29,222 bases of DNA from positions 1 through 29,222 of the forward strand of contig CAAEMT010000045.1 of the NCBI GenBank assembly GCA_900757145.1, in the 5' to 3' direction. Shown here piece by piece: positions 16,233 through 23,613 of the stretch. Source of the stretch: Lachnospiraceae bacterium. GTDB taxonomy: Bacteria > Bacillota > Clostridia > Lachnospirales > Lachnospiraceae. Below the pieces are notes generated by a model. The model saw nothing but the letters and a program-made list of their open reading frames with translations, was not told where the DNA came from and searched no databases. The translations under genes and the position numbers were made by a program. Each line of letters begins with the position of its first letter. The stretch's first letter is position 1.

Positions 16233-16256
16233 TTGACAAACTTGCAAACTTGTCAA
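16233..16256. promoter_or_regulatory. 24-base near-palindrome upstream of the SRP operon promoter
   Basis: TTGACAA (16233-16239) and TTGTCAA (16250-16256) are perfect inverted arms around a TTGCAA core, with 20 of 24 positions symmetric. The same stretch can be read as an 8-base tandem repeat CAAACTTG CAAACTTG. It sits 11 bases upstream of the -35 box and 9 bases beyond the pentapeptide-protein stop. It could be a regulator site; no regulator is assigned. Confidence 0.5.
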
Positions 16257-16264
16257 AATATGAA

Positions 16265-16840
16265 TCATTCAATTTCAATCTCGAGACATTTCAGCAGACT
16301 AAGTACCTCCGGAAAGGAAAACTTTGCCTCTCGCACTCTGTTATCCTGCGGCGAAATGACGTAATTTTTCGCACCGCGAAAATCTGCCTTCATCAGATTC
16401 GCATTTGTAAAAACCGTCTCTGCCAGATTGCAGTCCCGAAAATCCGCTGCCGTCAGATCGCATTCCTCAAAAAAGCTGCCCTGCAGATCACAGCCGTGCA
16501 GATCAATTTTTTTCAGCTTCAGCTTATAAAACACATTATACTTTAGAACGCAGTTTTCAAACTTTTCAAACGGCATAAATAAAACGTGCGGCTGTGTGAT
16601 CTTGTCCCAATTAAGCCCGATAATCGTACAGCCCTCAAACCAGTTGCCCGCCGCAGTTGTAAATTCAAACGCATTATTGACGATCACACATTTTCGGAAC
16701 GTACAGTTTTTGAATGTGCAGCGTTTCAGCACATTCTCAAAAAATTCGCATTTGTCAAACTCACACTCTGAGAAGGTCAGATTCTCGAAGCGTTTGCTTT
16801 CTATATTTAATTTCACAAATTTTTGCAATTCGTATTCCAC
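16265..16840 (-). CDS. Pentapeptide-repeat protein, function unknown
   Basis: Predicted right-handed quadrilateral beta-helix with no assigned substrate. Two repeat blocks are visible: about 18-53 (SECEFDKCEFFENVLKRCTF) and 95-158 (DLHGCDLQGSFFEECDLTAA, then ADFRDCNLAETVFTNANLMK). They are interrupted by ~40 non-repeat residues (54-93, including GCTIIGLNW). The C-terminal YVISPQDNRVREAKFSFPE is a tail I associate with chromosomal pentapeptide proteins; some relatives (Qnr, MfpA) mimic DNA and protect gyrase, but nothing here proves that. The start is uncertain. GGGGGAGG is 10 bases before GTG at 16840 (191 aa, chosen) and 4 bases before TTG at 16846; an open frame extends to 16903. It has its own promoter and is rich in Cys and Phe. 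Confidence 0.85.
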   Translation of the reverse strand: MEYELQKFVKLNIESKRFENLTFSECEFDKCEFFENVLKRCTFKNCTFRKCVIVNNAFEFTTAAGNWFEGCTIIGLNWDKITQPHVLFMPFEKFENCVLKYNVFYKLKLKKIDLHGCDLQGSFFEECDLTAADFRDCNLAETVFTNANLMKADFRGAKNYVISPQDNRVREAKFSFPEVLSLLKCLEIEIE

Positions 16841-16920
16841 GGACAAAGAACCTCCCCCACAGAAAAGTTTTATTTGTAATAATGCATTCAGCTTCGGGAT
16901 CAAGTTTCTGAAATAAAATC

Positions 16921-16949
16921 ATTGTAATGCAGCAACAGAGAATTTTCAA
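16921..16949 (-). promoter_or_regulatory. Promoter of the pentapeptide-repeat gene
   Basis: On the minus strand TTGAAA (16949-16944) and TACAAT (16926-16921) are 17 bases apart, five of six matches in each. The -35 box overlaps the stop codon of the yfhO-like gene, so the pentapeptide gene can be expressed separately from it. Confidence 0.7.
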
Positions 16950-19900
16950 TTAAAAATAACCGATGTTTTAAACATGACCTTTTTCCGGTTACAAAACAAC
17001 AAAAGAAGCACGCAAAGAATACTTCCAAGCACTGACACTGCTTTTCCCAACGCCAGTCCTGGAGCATGATAGACGAAGGTCACCGTGTGCTCACCCTCCG
17101 GTATCATAAATCCGAGAAACGCAGTATTTACAATTCTGGGCGCCGTGTTTATCCCGTCAATAAATACCTCAAAATTCTCATCGTACGGAATCGACGTTAC
17201 GAACCATTCTGTTTTCTCTGCACGGACTGTACCGGTGAGTCTGCTGCCCTTGGACTGCTTATCATCAAGCATCCAGCCCGTTTTCTTTCCATCTCCATAC
17301 ACCCTGTTTCCTGTTTTCTGATGATCCTCCTGTTTTGCGAAACAGCGGATACCCAGAATATCATATTCCCCTCTGTCAAAGACCATTTCCGCTTCCGCCT
17401 GTCCTGCCTGCATAGGCACTGCATACGTAAAAACGGTGTTTTCATTCTTATAGAGATGCGTGGATGCGGACAGCTTATTTTTTATCCCCTCCACGGAAAT
17501 TGACACATCCGAAGACGGATGCGCGTTCTTTACAGTAAATTGCAGATACAAAACCCATGGCTGTACAAATTCTTCTGCTCCGGCCACGCGAATGGTGATT
17601 TCCTGCCTCCCTTCCGTTTTTACATGATAAGAAGTCACTTCATAATAATCAACTTTAGATTCTGCTTTTTTAGAGTGTGTGCTGTTCGTCCCTTCTGTGC
17701 TCTCTTTTAACCAAACTTTAGAGTCGGCATTTTTTAATACTGTTCTATTTTTATCGTCTTGTATAGGGATAATATTCCATTTTTCGCCCTTTTCTTTCGG
17801 AAAAAGCAATGATATTTCTTGGACATCATTCGAAAGAACCTCTTCTACCCTCTTTTTCTCTTGCTGCAAATCGTATGTTCGCCCCAAGGCTGCTTCTGTG
17901 ACAGCAAAATATTCCAATACAATTTGATTATACGGGAATGCAAGCTTTTCGTACGTGTCTCGTGTAATGACATTTTCAGTCACATATCCCACAGGCGAAA
18001 CATCTTCATTCTGATATATCTGCACGCCGTCTTTGTTATAGCAAAGCTCATAGCCGGAATTCAAAAGCTGCTGTCTCTGTCTGCTTTGTGATACATTTTC
18101 TGCATCCTGCATTACAATATATTTTACGCCCATCAGACGGCGGAATGAAGGATTCTGTGACGCCTGTTGGATCAGCGCATTGCGTGTCGGTTCCTCAATA
18201 CCGAATCTCTCTCTGCAAAAATTTCGGTATTCATCATGATAGGATGACGAATAGATAGATGAAATGTATTGATCCATCGACCAGATACGGTTGACATTTG
18301 CCATATTCTCTTCGTACATACTGCCACACTGTTCCATCCGATAGAAACCATCCTCCGAAGAAAGAGTCTCCTCTATCGCCGCTTCGATCTGTTCGTTCGT
18401 CACCCGATCATATAAGGTACGGCTTACGACGTTTGCCGCACCGTGAACAGACAATCCAAACACAGCAAGAAACACAGTGGGCGGAACGATCAGATACCGG
18501 ATATTTTTTCTCCACCGGAATACAGCATAAAATAACAGCATTAAAAACGCATCCAGAATCAAAAGTGCTCTCTGCTGCCGAAAGCTTATCGTTCCTCCCG
18601 AAAGAAGCCTCTGGGGAAGACTGGTCAGAACTTTTGTCCAATCTGAAATGCTGTATCCCGTTTGCCATAGAAGCAAAGCAATAACAGCAGCATACGGAAC
18701 AGCTCCCAAAACATTTTTATAACTCTTTGCACCGTCATTATTCCGGCACTGAATCTGCATACGCTTTGCATAAAGAGCTGTCACATAAGAGAAAAGAGGC
18801 AGAAACGGTATCAAAGCCTTGTCTCTCGGATACAGACCTCCGTTTAATACCCAGGGAAATACCGGAAGGATCAGTACTGCAATACAGCTTAAGATCAAAA
18901 TACGGTTCTCTGCCCTTTTCCAAAAAAGCGCTGCCAGCAAGGCCACAGCCGCAAAACTTGTCAGTCCGATACCGTATGAATTATAAAACAGCCGGAAGTC
19001 GTAAAAATCAGGAGTCAAAAGCGCAGAAAAAGAAAGCCCTGACACAGTATCTCTTTTACCCGCCAGCGCATATGCCGTTGGGATCAGAAAAAAAGCACTC
19101 ATGCAAACAGCTGTCAAGACAGGAATCAAAAAAGCTGCCGCGTCTCTTCCAAATCGCACTGCTTCATAAAAGTATCTGAAAATTCCAGTCAATCCCCTCG
19201 CTTCGCGCATGCCTTTTCGCCTGACGCCATATCCATTTGCACACACGCACAGGTTCTCGCTTTTCTCGCGTATGCCTTGTTCCCGACGTACCTGCGCATA
19301 GCGGTGTAATCCGTAGATACTAAGAACCAGAATACCTCCTACACTGAAATAAAAACTTGTAAGGATCATCAGAAATACGCCTGCTATGTAAAGCCACGGA
19401 TTGCCGGAAAACGTGCGCCCCATACCACGTTTTGCACTTCTTCTTTTCGCCTCACCGCTGGCACTTTCATCTGCGATATTTTCCGGGTTCCCAAAATACC
19501 GGTCGATCCCCCACAATGCCATTATCAGAAACGGCATATAATTAACAAACATTATATGGCGCGCCGAATGAAAGATCATAGGGCCGGAAAGCTCAAGCAT
19601 CAGCGCACTCCAGAAGCTTACCTGACGAGATAAATCTCTGCTGCGAAGCCACAAGTAAAACAAAATCGAAGAAAGCGCCGCCATGCATATAGAACTCATC
19701 ATAATGTAGTCTCCCATTTTTACAGCCGGGAACAGGTAAGAAAGCAGAATTACAGGGCTGTACAGTCCATAATAAGAAAAATTATAGATATTCTGTCCGC
19801 CTCCGATATTCGGCGCAAACTCCGGAAAAAAATCTCCCGTCTCATAAAACTGCTGCCGGAAATATTCCGGGATCACACTATGCTGACTGATCCAGTCTAC

Positions 19901-20032
19901 CTTTGAACCAAAAACGCCGAATCTGCCGATAAAGAGCCAGCAGAAAAACAGCGTGAGAGCTCCGAGCAATGCCGCTGTGCAAAGTTCCGGGCACATACCG
20001 TTTGTATTTTCCCTTTTCTTATGACGCATCAT
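16946..20032 (-). CDS. yfhO: YfhO family multi-pass membrane protein (probable GT-C type glycosyltransferase)
   Basis: Large polytopic membrane protein of 1028 aa. In Bacillus subtilis YfhO works with the CsbB glycosyltransferase to add GlcNAc to lipoteichoic acid outside the cell; the polymer modified in this organism is unknown. The N-terminus has a first membrane helix then FGSKVDWISQHSVIPEYFRQ, the conserved extracytoplasmic acidic loop of YfhO proteins. About a dozen hydrophobic segments follow over the first ~530 residues, then a large extracytoplasmic domain (~550-1000) and a final helix (VSVLGSILCVLLLLF) with a basic tail. Two hydrophilic Arg/Lys-rich loops (GEAKRRSAKRGMGR; REQGIREKSENLCVCANGYG) look like lineage-specific inserts. 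The start at 20032 follows GAGGAGAAGGAT; an in-frame ATG at 20077 lacks a site. It follows the CsbB-like gene by 31 bases. Confidence 0.88.
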   Translation of the reverse strand: MMRHKKRENTNGMCPELCTAALLGALTLFFCWLFIGRFGVFGSKVDWISQHSVIPEYFRQQFYETGDFFPEFAPNIGGGQNIYNFSYYGLYSPVILLSYLFPAVKMGDYIMMSSICMAALSSILFYLWLRSRDLSRQVSFWSALMLELSGPMIFHSARHIMFVNYMPFLIMALWGIDRYFGNPENIADESASGEAKRRSAKRGMGRTFSGNPWLYIAGVFLMILTSFYFSVGGILVLSIYGLHRYAQVRREQGIREKSENLCVCANGYGVRRKGMREARGLTGIFRYFYEAVRFGRDAAAFLIPVLTAVCMSAFFLIPTAYALAGKRDTVSGLSFSALLTPDFYDFRLFYNSYGIGLTSFAAVALLAALFWKRAENRILILSCIAVLILPVFPWVLNGGLYPRDKALIPFLPLFSYVTALYAKRMQIQCRNNDGAKSYKNVLGAVPYAAVIALLLWQTGYSISDWTKVLTSLPQRLLSGGTISFRQQRALLILDAFLMLLFYAVFRWRKNIRYLIVPPTVFLAVFGLSVHGAANVVSRTLYDRVTNEQIEAAIEETLSSEDGFYRMEQCGSMYEENMANVNRIWSMDQYISSIYSSSYHDEYRNFCRERFGIEEPTRNALIQQASQNPSFRRLMGVKYIVMQDAENVSQSRQRQQLLNSGYELCYNKDGVQIYQNEDVSPVGYVTENVITRDTYEKLAFPYNQIVLEYFAVTEAALGRTYDLQQEKKRVEEVLSNDVQEISLLFPKEKGEKWNIIPIQDDKNRTVLKNADSKVWLKESTEGTNSTHSKKAESKVDYYEVTSYHVKTEGRQEITIRVAGAEEFVQPWVLYLQFTVKNAHPSSDVSISVEGIKNKLSASTHLYKNENTVFTYAVPMQAGQAEAEMVFDRGEYDILGIRCFAKQEDHQKTGNRVYGDGKKTGWMLDDKQSKGSRLTGTVRAEKTEWFVTSIPYDENFEVFIDGINTAPRIVNTAFLGFMIPEGEHTVTFVYHAPGLALGKAVSVLGSILCVLLLLFCNRKKVMFKTSVIFN

Positions 20033-20063
20033 ATCCTTCTCCTCTTTCTCCTGCTTCCATTTT

Positions 20064-21065
20064 TTATGCCGTCTCATACGTATTTTCTTTTTTTATTGGA
20101 ACGAGTACGGCACGCTGCTGTATCTGGGCTTCTCCCTCCTCCGCTTCTTCTGTCTCCTGCAAAATATAGATCGGACGATGCTTTGTTTCAAGATACGTTC
20201 GAGAAAGATACCACGAAGATATTCCGCTGCACATAAGCTGTATTCCGCCTATAAGTAAGATAAGCGCCGCCAGTAAAACAGCCCCCGGTATCCGTCCCCC
20301 GCCGGCAAAAGATACTGTAAGGCTGATGCACCCAGTCAAAACCCCCGCTATACAGAGCACGAGTCCGATCACAGGCGCCAAAAACAACGGCGCTGCAGAA
20401 AATCCGCCGATTCCTTCCAGCGCATACAGAAATAGCTTTCCAATCCCCCACTTTGTCTCTCCGGCACATCGCTCTACATTCTCATACTCGATCCATTTCG
20501 TCCGAAAGCCTACCCATCCAAACATCCCCTTCGTAAAACGGCTGTATTCCTGCATCGAAAGGACCGCATCTGCCATCTTTCGTTTCATCAGACGATAATC
20601 TCTGGCTCCGCTTACGATCTGCGTCTTTGAAACACGGTTGACAAAGCGGTAAAAGCAAGCGGAAAGCTTTGATCTAAGCCACGGTTCTCCCTCGCGTGTT
20701 GATCTTCTCGCCGCAACGCTGTCATATGGCTCCTCCTGTAATATGCGGTACATTTCAGGCAAAAGAGAAGGAGGATCCTGCAGATCGGCATCCATCACCG
20801 CCACATATTCTCCCCTCGCTTTTGTAAGTCCGGCATAGATCGCCGCCTCCTTTCCGAAATTTCTCGAAAAAGACAGATACCGGCACCTGCCATCCTCCTT
20901 ATGCATACTTCTCATCCAGTCAAGTGTCCCATCTGATGATCCGTCATCTACAAACAGCAGTTCAAATGACACTCCGCTCATCTGCTCCATCACTTTTTTC
21001 ATCTCCCGATAATATACAGGGAGCGCTTCTTCCTCATTAAAACACGGGATAACTATTGAAATCAT
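20064..21065 (-). CDS. csbB: CsbB/GtrB-type polyprenyl-phosphate glycosyltransferase (GT2)
   Basis: Family 2 glycosyltransferase that loads a sugar on undecaprenyl phosphate at the inner membrane face, to be used outside by a partner such as YfhO. Motifs: SIVIPCFNEEEALP near the N-terminus, LLFVDDGSSDGT (37-47), SFSRNFGKEAAIYAGL (65-80), and the metal/sugar site VMDADLQDPP (90-99). Two transmembrane helices lie at about 227-255 and 262-290. A Glu-rich tail follows. Length is 333 aa. The ATG at 21065 is preceded by GGAGGTGCAGGATAGT; an in-frame GTG within that sequence is possible. It is first in a two-gene unit with yfhO and divergent from a two-component system. Which sugar it uses cannot be read from sequence. 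Confidence 0.9.
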   Translation of the reverse strand: MISIVIPCFNEEEALPVYYREMKKVMEQMSGVSFELLFVDDGSSDGTLDWMRSMHKEDGRCRYLSFSRNFGKEAAIYAGLTKARGEYVAVMDADLQDPPSLLPEMYRILQEEPYDSVAARRSTREGEPWLRSKLSACFYRFVNRVSKTQIVSGARDYRLMKRKMADAVLSMQEYSRFTKGMFGWVGFRTKWIEYENVERCAGETKWGIGKLFLYALEGIGGFSAAPLFLAPVIGLVLCIAGVLTGCISLTVSFAGGGRIPGAVLLAALILLIGGIQLMCSGISSWYLSRTYLETKHRPIYILQETEEAEEGEAQIQQRAVLVPIKKENTYETA

Positions 21066-21221
21066 ACTATCCTGCACCTCCGTCTCGTCATCTTGTCCTG
21101 TCCAGACTACATACTTTTGGCGCTTTTATGCCTGTCTGCTATAAGAATTCCCCTGATTTTTCTTTTTCAATCAGATAGCCCTATCCTACGCGCAATTATT
21201 TAAGAAATGCCCAAAGAAAAC

Positions 21222-21237
21222 CTTAAGATTTCTTAAG
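21222..21237. promoter_or_regulatory. Direct repeat CTTAAG with 10-base spacing, candidate response-regulator site
   Basis: CTTAAG occurs at 21222-21227 and again at 21232-21237, one helical turn apart, as expected for OmpR/PhoB-family dimers. A related inverted copy, TTAAGAAAT, lies at 21200-21208 and pairs perfectly with ATTTCTTAA at 21228-21236. The repeat ends 5 bases before the position where the -35 box of the regulator gene should be, an arrangement typical of activators. Within the 285-base gap 21066-21350 I see nothing else clear besides an imperfect CTGATT/AATCAG inverted repeat at 21153-21174. Confidence 0.5.
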
Positions 21238-21242
21238 TCACA

Positions 21243-21271
21243 GTGAAATATGGCAGCCCTTGTGGTATGAT
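21243..21271 (+). promoter_or_regulatory. Possible activator-dependent promoter of the two-component operon
   Basis: TATGAT (21266-21271) is preceded by TGG (extended -10 pattern), and the sequence at the -35 position is a poor GTGAAA, 17 bases upstream. A weak -35 with a regulator site just upstream fits autoregulation by the encoded response regulator. The leader to the start codon would be about 73 bases. Confidence 0.4.
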
Positions 21272-21350
21272 AATAGCGGTCTGCCGAAGACTTTGCGAAA
21301 GCAAAGATCCGTATATTCAGGCAGATATTCTACTGGAAGGAGCCTGCCAT

Positions 21351-22127
21351 ATGAACGAAGGCGATACACGGATTCTTGCCGTTGATGATAATCCGGAAAT
21401 TCTTGAAATTATACAAATTCTCTTGAGCGCAGAGGGATATATGATAGAAACAGCCGCAAACGGAGATGATGCTCTGCTGCTCCTTGAAAAAAACATATAT
21501 GATCTGATTGTTCTCGATATCATGATGCCCGGCAGAAATGGCTATCAGACGTGTCTCGAAATAAGAAAACTCACAAACGCACCTATCCTGTTTTTAAGCG
21601 CAAGAACGAAAGACAGCGATAAAACGCTCGGTTTTTCCAGCGGCGGAGACGATTACCTTGCCAAGCCCTTTTCCTACAGTGAACTTCTTGACCGTGTCCA
21701 TGCGCTGCTGCGGCGCTATCAGGTGTATCAGGGCAAAAAACAGATGCCTGCATACTCCTCGAAGCCGCAGGGAATCTCCGAACAGACACCGTCATATACA
21801 CCGTATCAAGGCAGCGGCACAGCCACGCAAAAGCTCTTTTTTCACCATCTTGAGATTGATGAAGAAAACAGAGAAGTCCGCTCGCACGGCAGACTTCTAG
21901 TGCTTACAGATACGGAATACGCTGTGCTCCTTCTTCTCGTCAAAAACAGACCGCAGGTCTTTTCTGCAAGCCGCCTGTATGAAACCGTATGGCAGGAGCC
22001 GTATTATTACGGCGCAAATAATACAGTCATGGTGCATATCCGGAATCTGCGCCGTAAGATTGAGGAGGATGCAAAAAATCCAAAGCTGATCAAAACAATC
22101 TGGGGAAGGGGGTACTACTGTGATTAA
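21351..22127 (+). CDS. OmpR/PhoB-family DNA-binding response regulator
   Basis: Two-component response regulator of 258 aa. The receiver domain (~7-122) has the acidic pair D12-D13, phosphoacceptor D56 in LIVLDIMMPG, S83 and K105 in YLAKPFSYSEL. A proline-, serine- and glutamine-rich linker (~125-160) is longer than in most relatives, which are ~230 aa. The C-terminal winged helix (~162-258) ends with NNTVMVHIRNLRRKIEED and IWGRGYYCD, the VanR/PhoB pattern. The start at 21351 is chosen because AAGGAG lies 8 bases upstream; an open frame extends back to 21243 without support. It overlaps the histidine kinase gene by 8 bases, so they are coupled. Its signal and targets are unknown. Confidence 0.95.
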   Translation: MNEGDTRILAVDDNPEILEIIQILLSAEGYMIETAANGDDALLLLEKNIYDLIVLDIMMPGRNGYQTCLEIRKLTNAPILFLSARTKDSDKTLGFSSGGDDYLAKPFSYSELLDRVHALLRRYQVYQGKKQMPAYSSKPQGISEQTPSYTPYQGSGTATQKLFFHHLEIDEENREVRSHGRLLVLTDTEYAVLLLLVKNRPQVFSASRLYETVWQEPYYYGANNTVMVHIRNLRRKIEEDAKNPKLIKTIWGRGYYCD

Positions 22128-23565
22128 AAAAATATGGAAGCGTACCGCGCATACGATCTCGCATCTGAAGATACGCATACAGTTTTTTCTGCTGATCATC
22201 GTTGCCCTCCTGCTGTCCTTCACACTTTTTGAGTGCATGTGGCATAACCGCTATCGCGTATTTTTTACGCTTCAGGAACACACCTCTCTGCCTTTTGCTC
22301 CTTCGGAAGAATTTTATGACCAGATTGAGAACGAAGCACTAAACTATGATATTCCTGATTCCGAAAACAATGAAAAACAGGCGAAAGCGATCGAACCGTA
22401 CCTTGATCTTGCAGATCCCTACACAGCCATTTATATCTACAGCGATGACGATGGGTTGTTCCGTGCCGGCAGATCGGCATCTTTCTTCTACGATGACCGT
22501 AATCCTCTGTTTCTCTCGCTGTATAATCTGCTGATACCAGATTCAGGCGTGCATCAATTTCATACTACGGTCAAATTCAGGAACGGCTATGCGACCGTAA
22601 TAACGTATACATATCATCAGGTGATTTTCCTGACTCCGTGGGTGATCCTCTCCCTCGCCGCTGCCCTCCTGCTCTTTTTCCTTCTGTTGTTTTTCTTTAT
22701 CAGCAGGAAGATGCATACGATCGTGCAATTGGAAAAGGAGATCCTGCGTATGTCCGGCGGAGATCTTGAAACACCTGTGTCATCTTTCGGCGGCGATGAG
22801 CTTGGCTCACTTGCCAACGAACTTGATCATCTTCGCCTTGCACTGTCTGAGACAATCCGGCAGGAGCAAGAAAGCCGCACAGCCAATCAGGATCTCATTA
22901 CAGCAATGTCACACGACCTGCGCACGCCGCTTACCGTCCTGACCGGTTACCTTGAAGTACTGCACCTTGGACACAATCCGTCCAAACACGAAGAGTATGT
23001 AAACCGCTGTCTGCAAAAAACATCTGATCTGCGGGAGCTTACAGACCGCATGTTTGAGTATGCACTCGTCTTCGATGACCGTACAGCTGCGCAGATTACG
23101 GAAATTCCTTCTGATTTTCTGTACCGCTGTATCAACGAAAATACTGAATATCTCAGGCTGACCGGACGGACGGTTCACATCATGTCGGACGGACGGTTCA
23201 GTGCATCCTTGCATGCTTCGGATAGACCTTTTGATGATGGCGAACCTGCCCGCCCGCTGCCTTTGCCTCGGTTTTCTATTCTTGCAGACAGCATGATGTT
23301 AAAACGTGTATTCAGCAATCTGTTTTCGAATATTATCAAATACGGCGACAAAAAGGAGCCGGTCGAGATTACCGGCTCCCTTGAAGACTCTAAATTCGTA
23401 ATTATATTAAAAAATGCTATTAAGTTAGATGCTTCCAATATCGAAAGCAATCAAATCGGTCTGAAAAGTGTCAGCAAAATGCTCACACAGATGGGCGGAA
23501 GCTTTCACTCCGCCATCGAAAACAACACGTTCCTTGCTAAAGTCACACTACACGTTTTGAAGTAA
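22120..23565 (+). CDS. Membrane sensor histidine kinase with atypical G1 box
   Basis: Partner kinase of the upstream regulator, 481 aa. Transmembrane helices are at about 20-38 and 171-194, flanking an extracytoplasmic sensor domain of ~130 residues without a family I recognise. HAMP follows (~197-250, MSGGDLETPVSSFGGDELGS), then the H-box MSHDLRTPL with H265, and the N-box SNLFSNIIKYGDK with N404. The usual ATP-lid DxGxG motif is absent: the sequence reads VIILKNAIKLDASNIESNQIGLKSVSKML. A short charged and proline-rich stretch (367-383) precedes the ATPase core. The start is GTG at 22120 after GGGGG, overlapping the regulator stop. A minus-strand terminator hairpin is embedded in codons 413-420. 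No plus-strand terminator is obvious after the gene. Confidence 0.93.
   Translation: MIKKIWKRTAHTISHLKIRIQFFLLIIVALLLSFTLFECMWHNRYRVFFTLQEHTSLPFAPSEEFYDQIENEALNYDIPDSENNEKQAKAIEPYLDLADPYTAIYIYSDDDGLFRAGRSASFFYDDRNPLFLSLYNLLIPDSGVHQFHTTVKFRNGYATVITYTYHQVIFLTPWVILSLAAALLLFFLLLFFFISRKMHTIVQLEKEILRMSGGDLETPVSSFGGDELGSLANELDHLRLALSETIRQEQESRTANQDLITAMSHDLRTPLTVLTGYLEVLHLGHNPSKHEEYVNRCLQKTSDLRELTDRMFEYALVFDDRTAAQITEIPSDFLYRCINENTEYLRLTGRTVHIMSDGRFSASLHASDRPFDDGEPARPLPLPRFSILADSMMLKRVFSNLFSNIIKYGDKKEPVEITGSLEDSKFVIILKNAIKLDASNIESNQIGLKSVSKMLTQMGGSFHSAIENNTFLAKVTLHVLK
23350..23379 (-). terminator. Minus-strand intrinsic terminator inside the kinase gene (probably ends the ilvA transcript)
   Basis: GGAGCCGGT (23355-23363) and ACCGGCTCC (23371-23379) form a perfect 9-base GC-rich stem with a 7-base loop. 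On the minus strand the stem is followed by TTTTTG; on the plus strand there is no T run. It lies about 235 bases past the ilvA stop, and no better candidate is visible in between. The sequence also encodes kinase residues E413-S420. Confidence 0.75.
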
Positions 23566-23613
23566 TACCCGCAGAATAAAGCCCGGATCATCCTGTCTGT
23601 TTTACCAGACGGA

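Noticed and set aside
16841..16903. Start of the pentapeptide-repeat protein at 16903
   Set aside because: It is a TTG without a binding site; the strong GGGGGAGG lies inside this stretch and points to a start at 16840 or 16846.
21153..21174. CTGATT...AATCAG inverted repeat as a terminator or operator
   Set aside because: Six-base AT-rich arms around a polypyrimidine loop; no T run after it and no clear relation to a promoter.
21243..21350. N-terminal extension of the response regulator to 21243
   Set aside because: The extension overlaps the likely promoter, has no family similarity, and AAGGAG supports the start at 21351.
23566..23613. GTCTG...CAGAC inverted repeat between the kinase and ilvA stop codons, as a bidirectional terminator
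   Set aside because: Only about five continuous base pairs and no T run on either side; the hairpin at 23350-23379 is much stronger for the minus strand.
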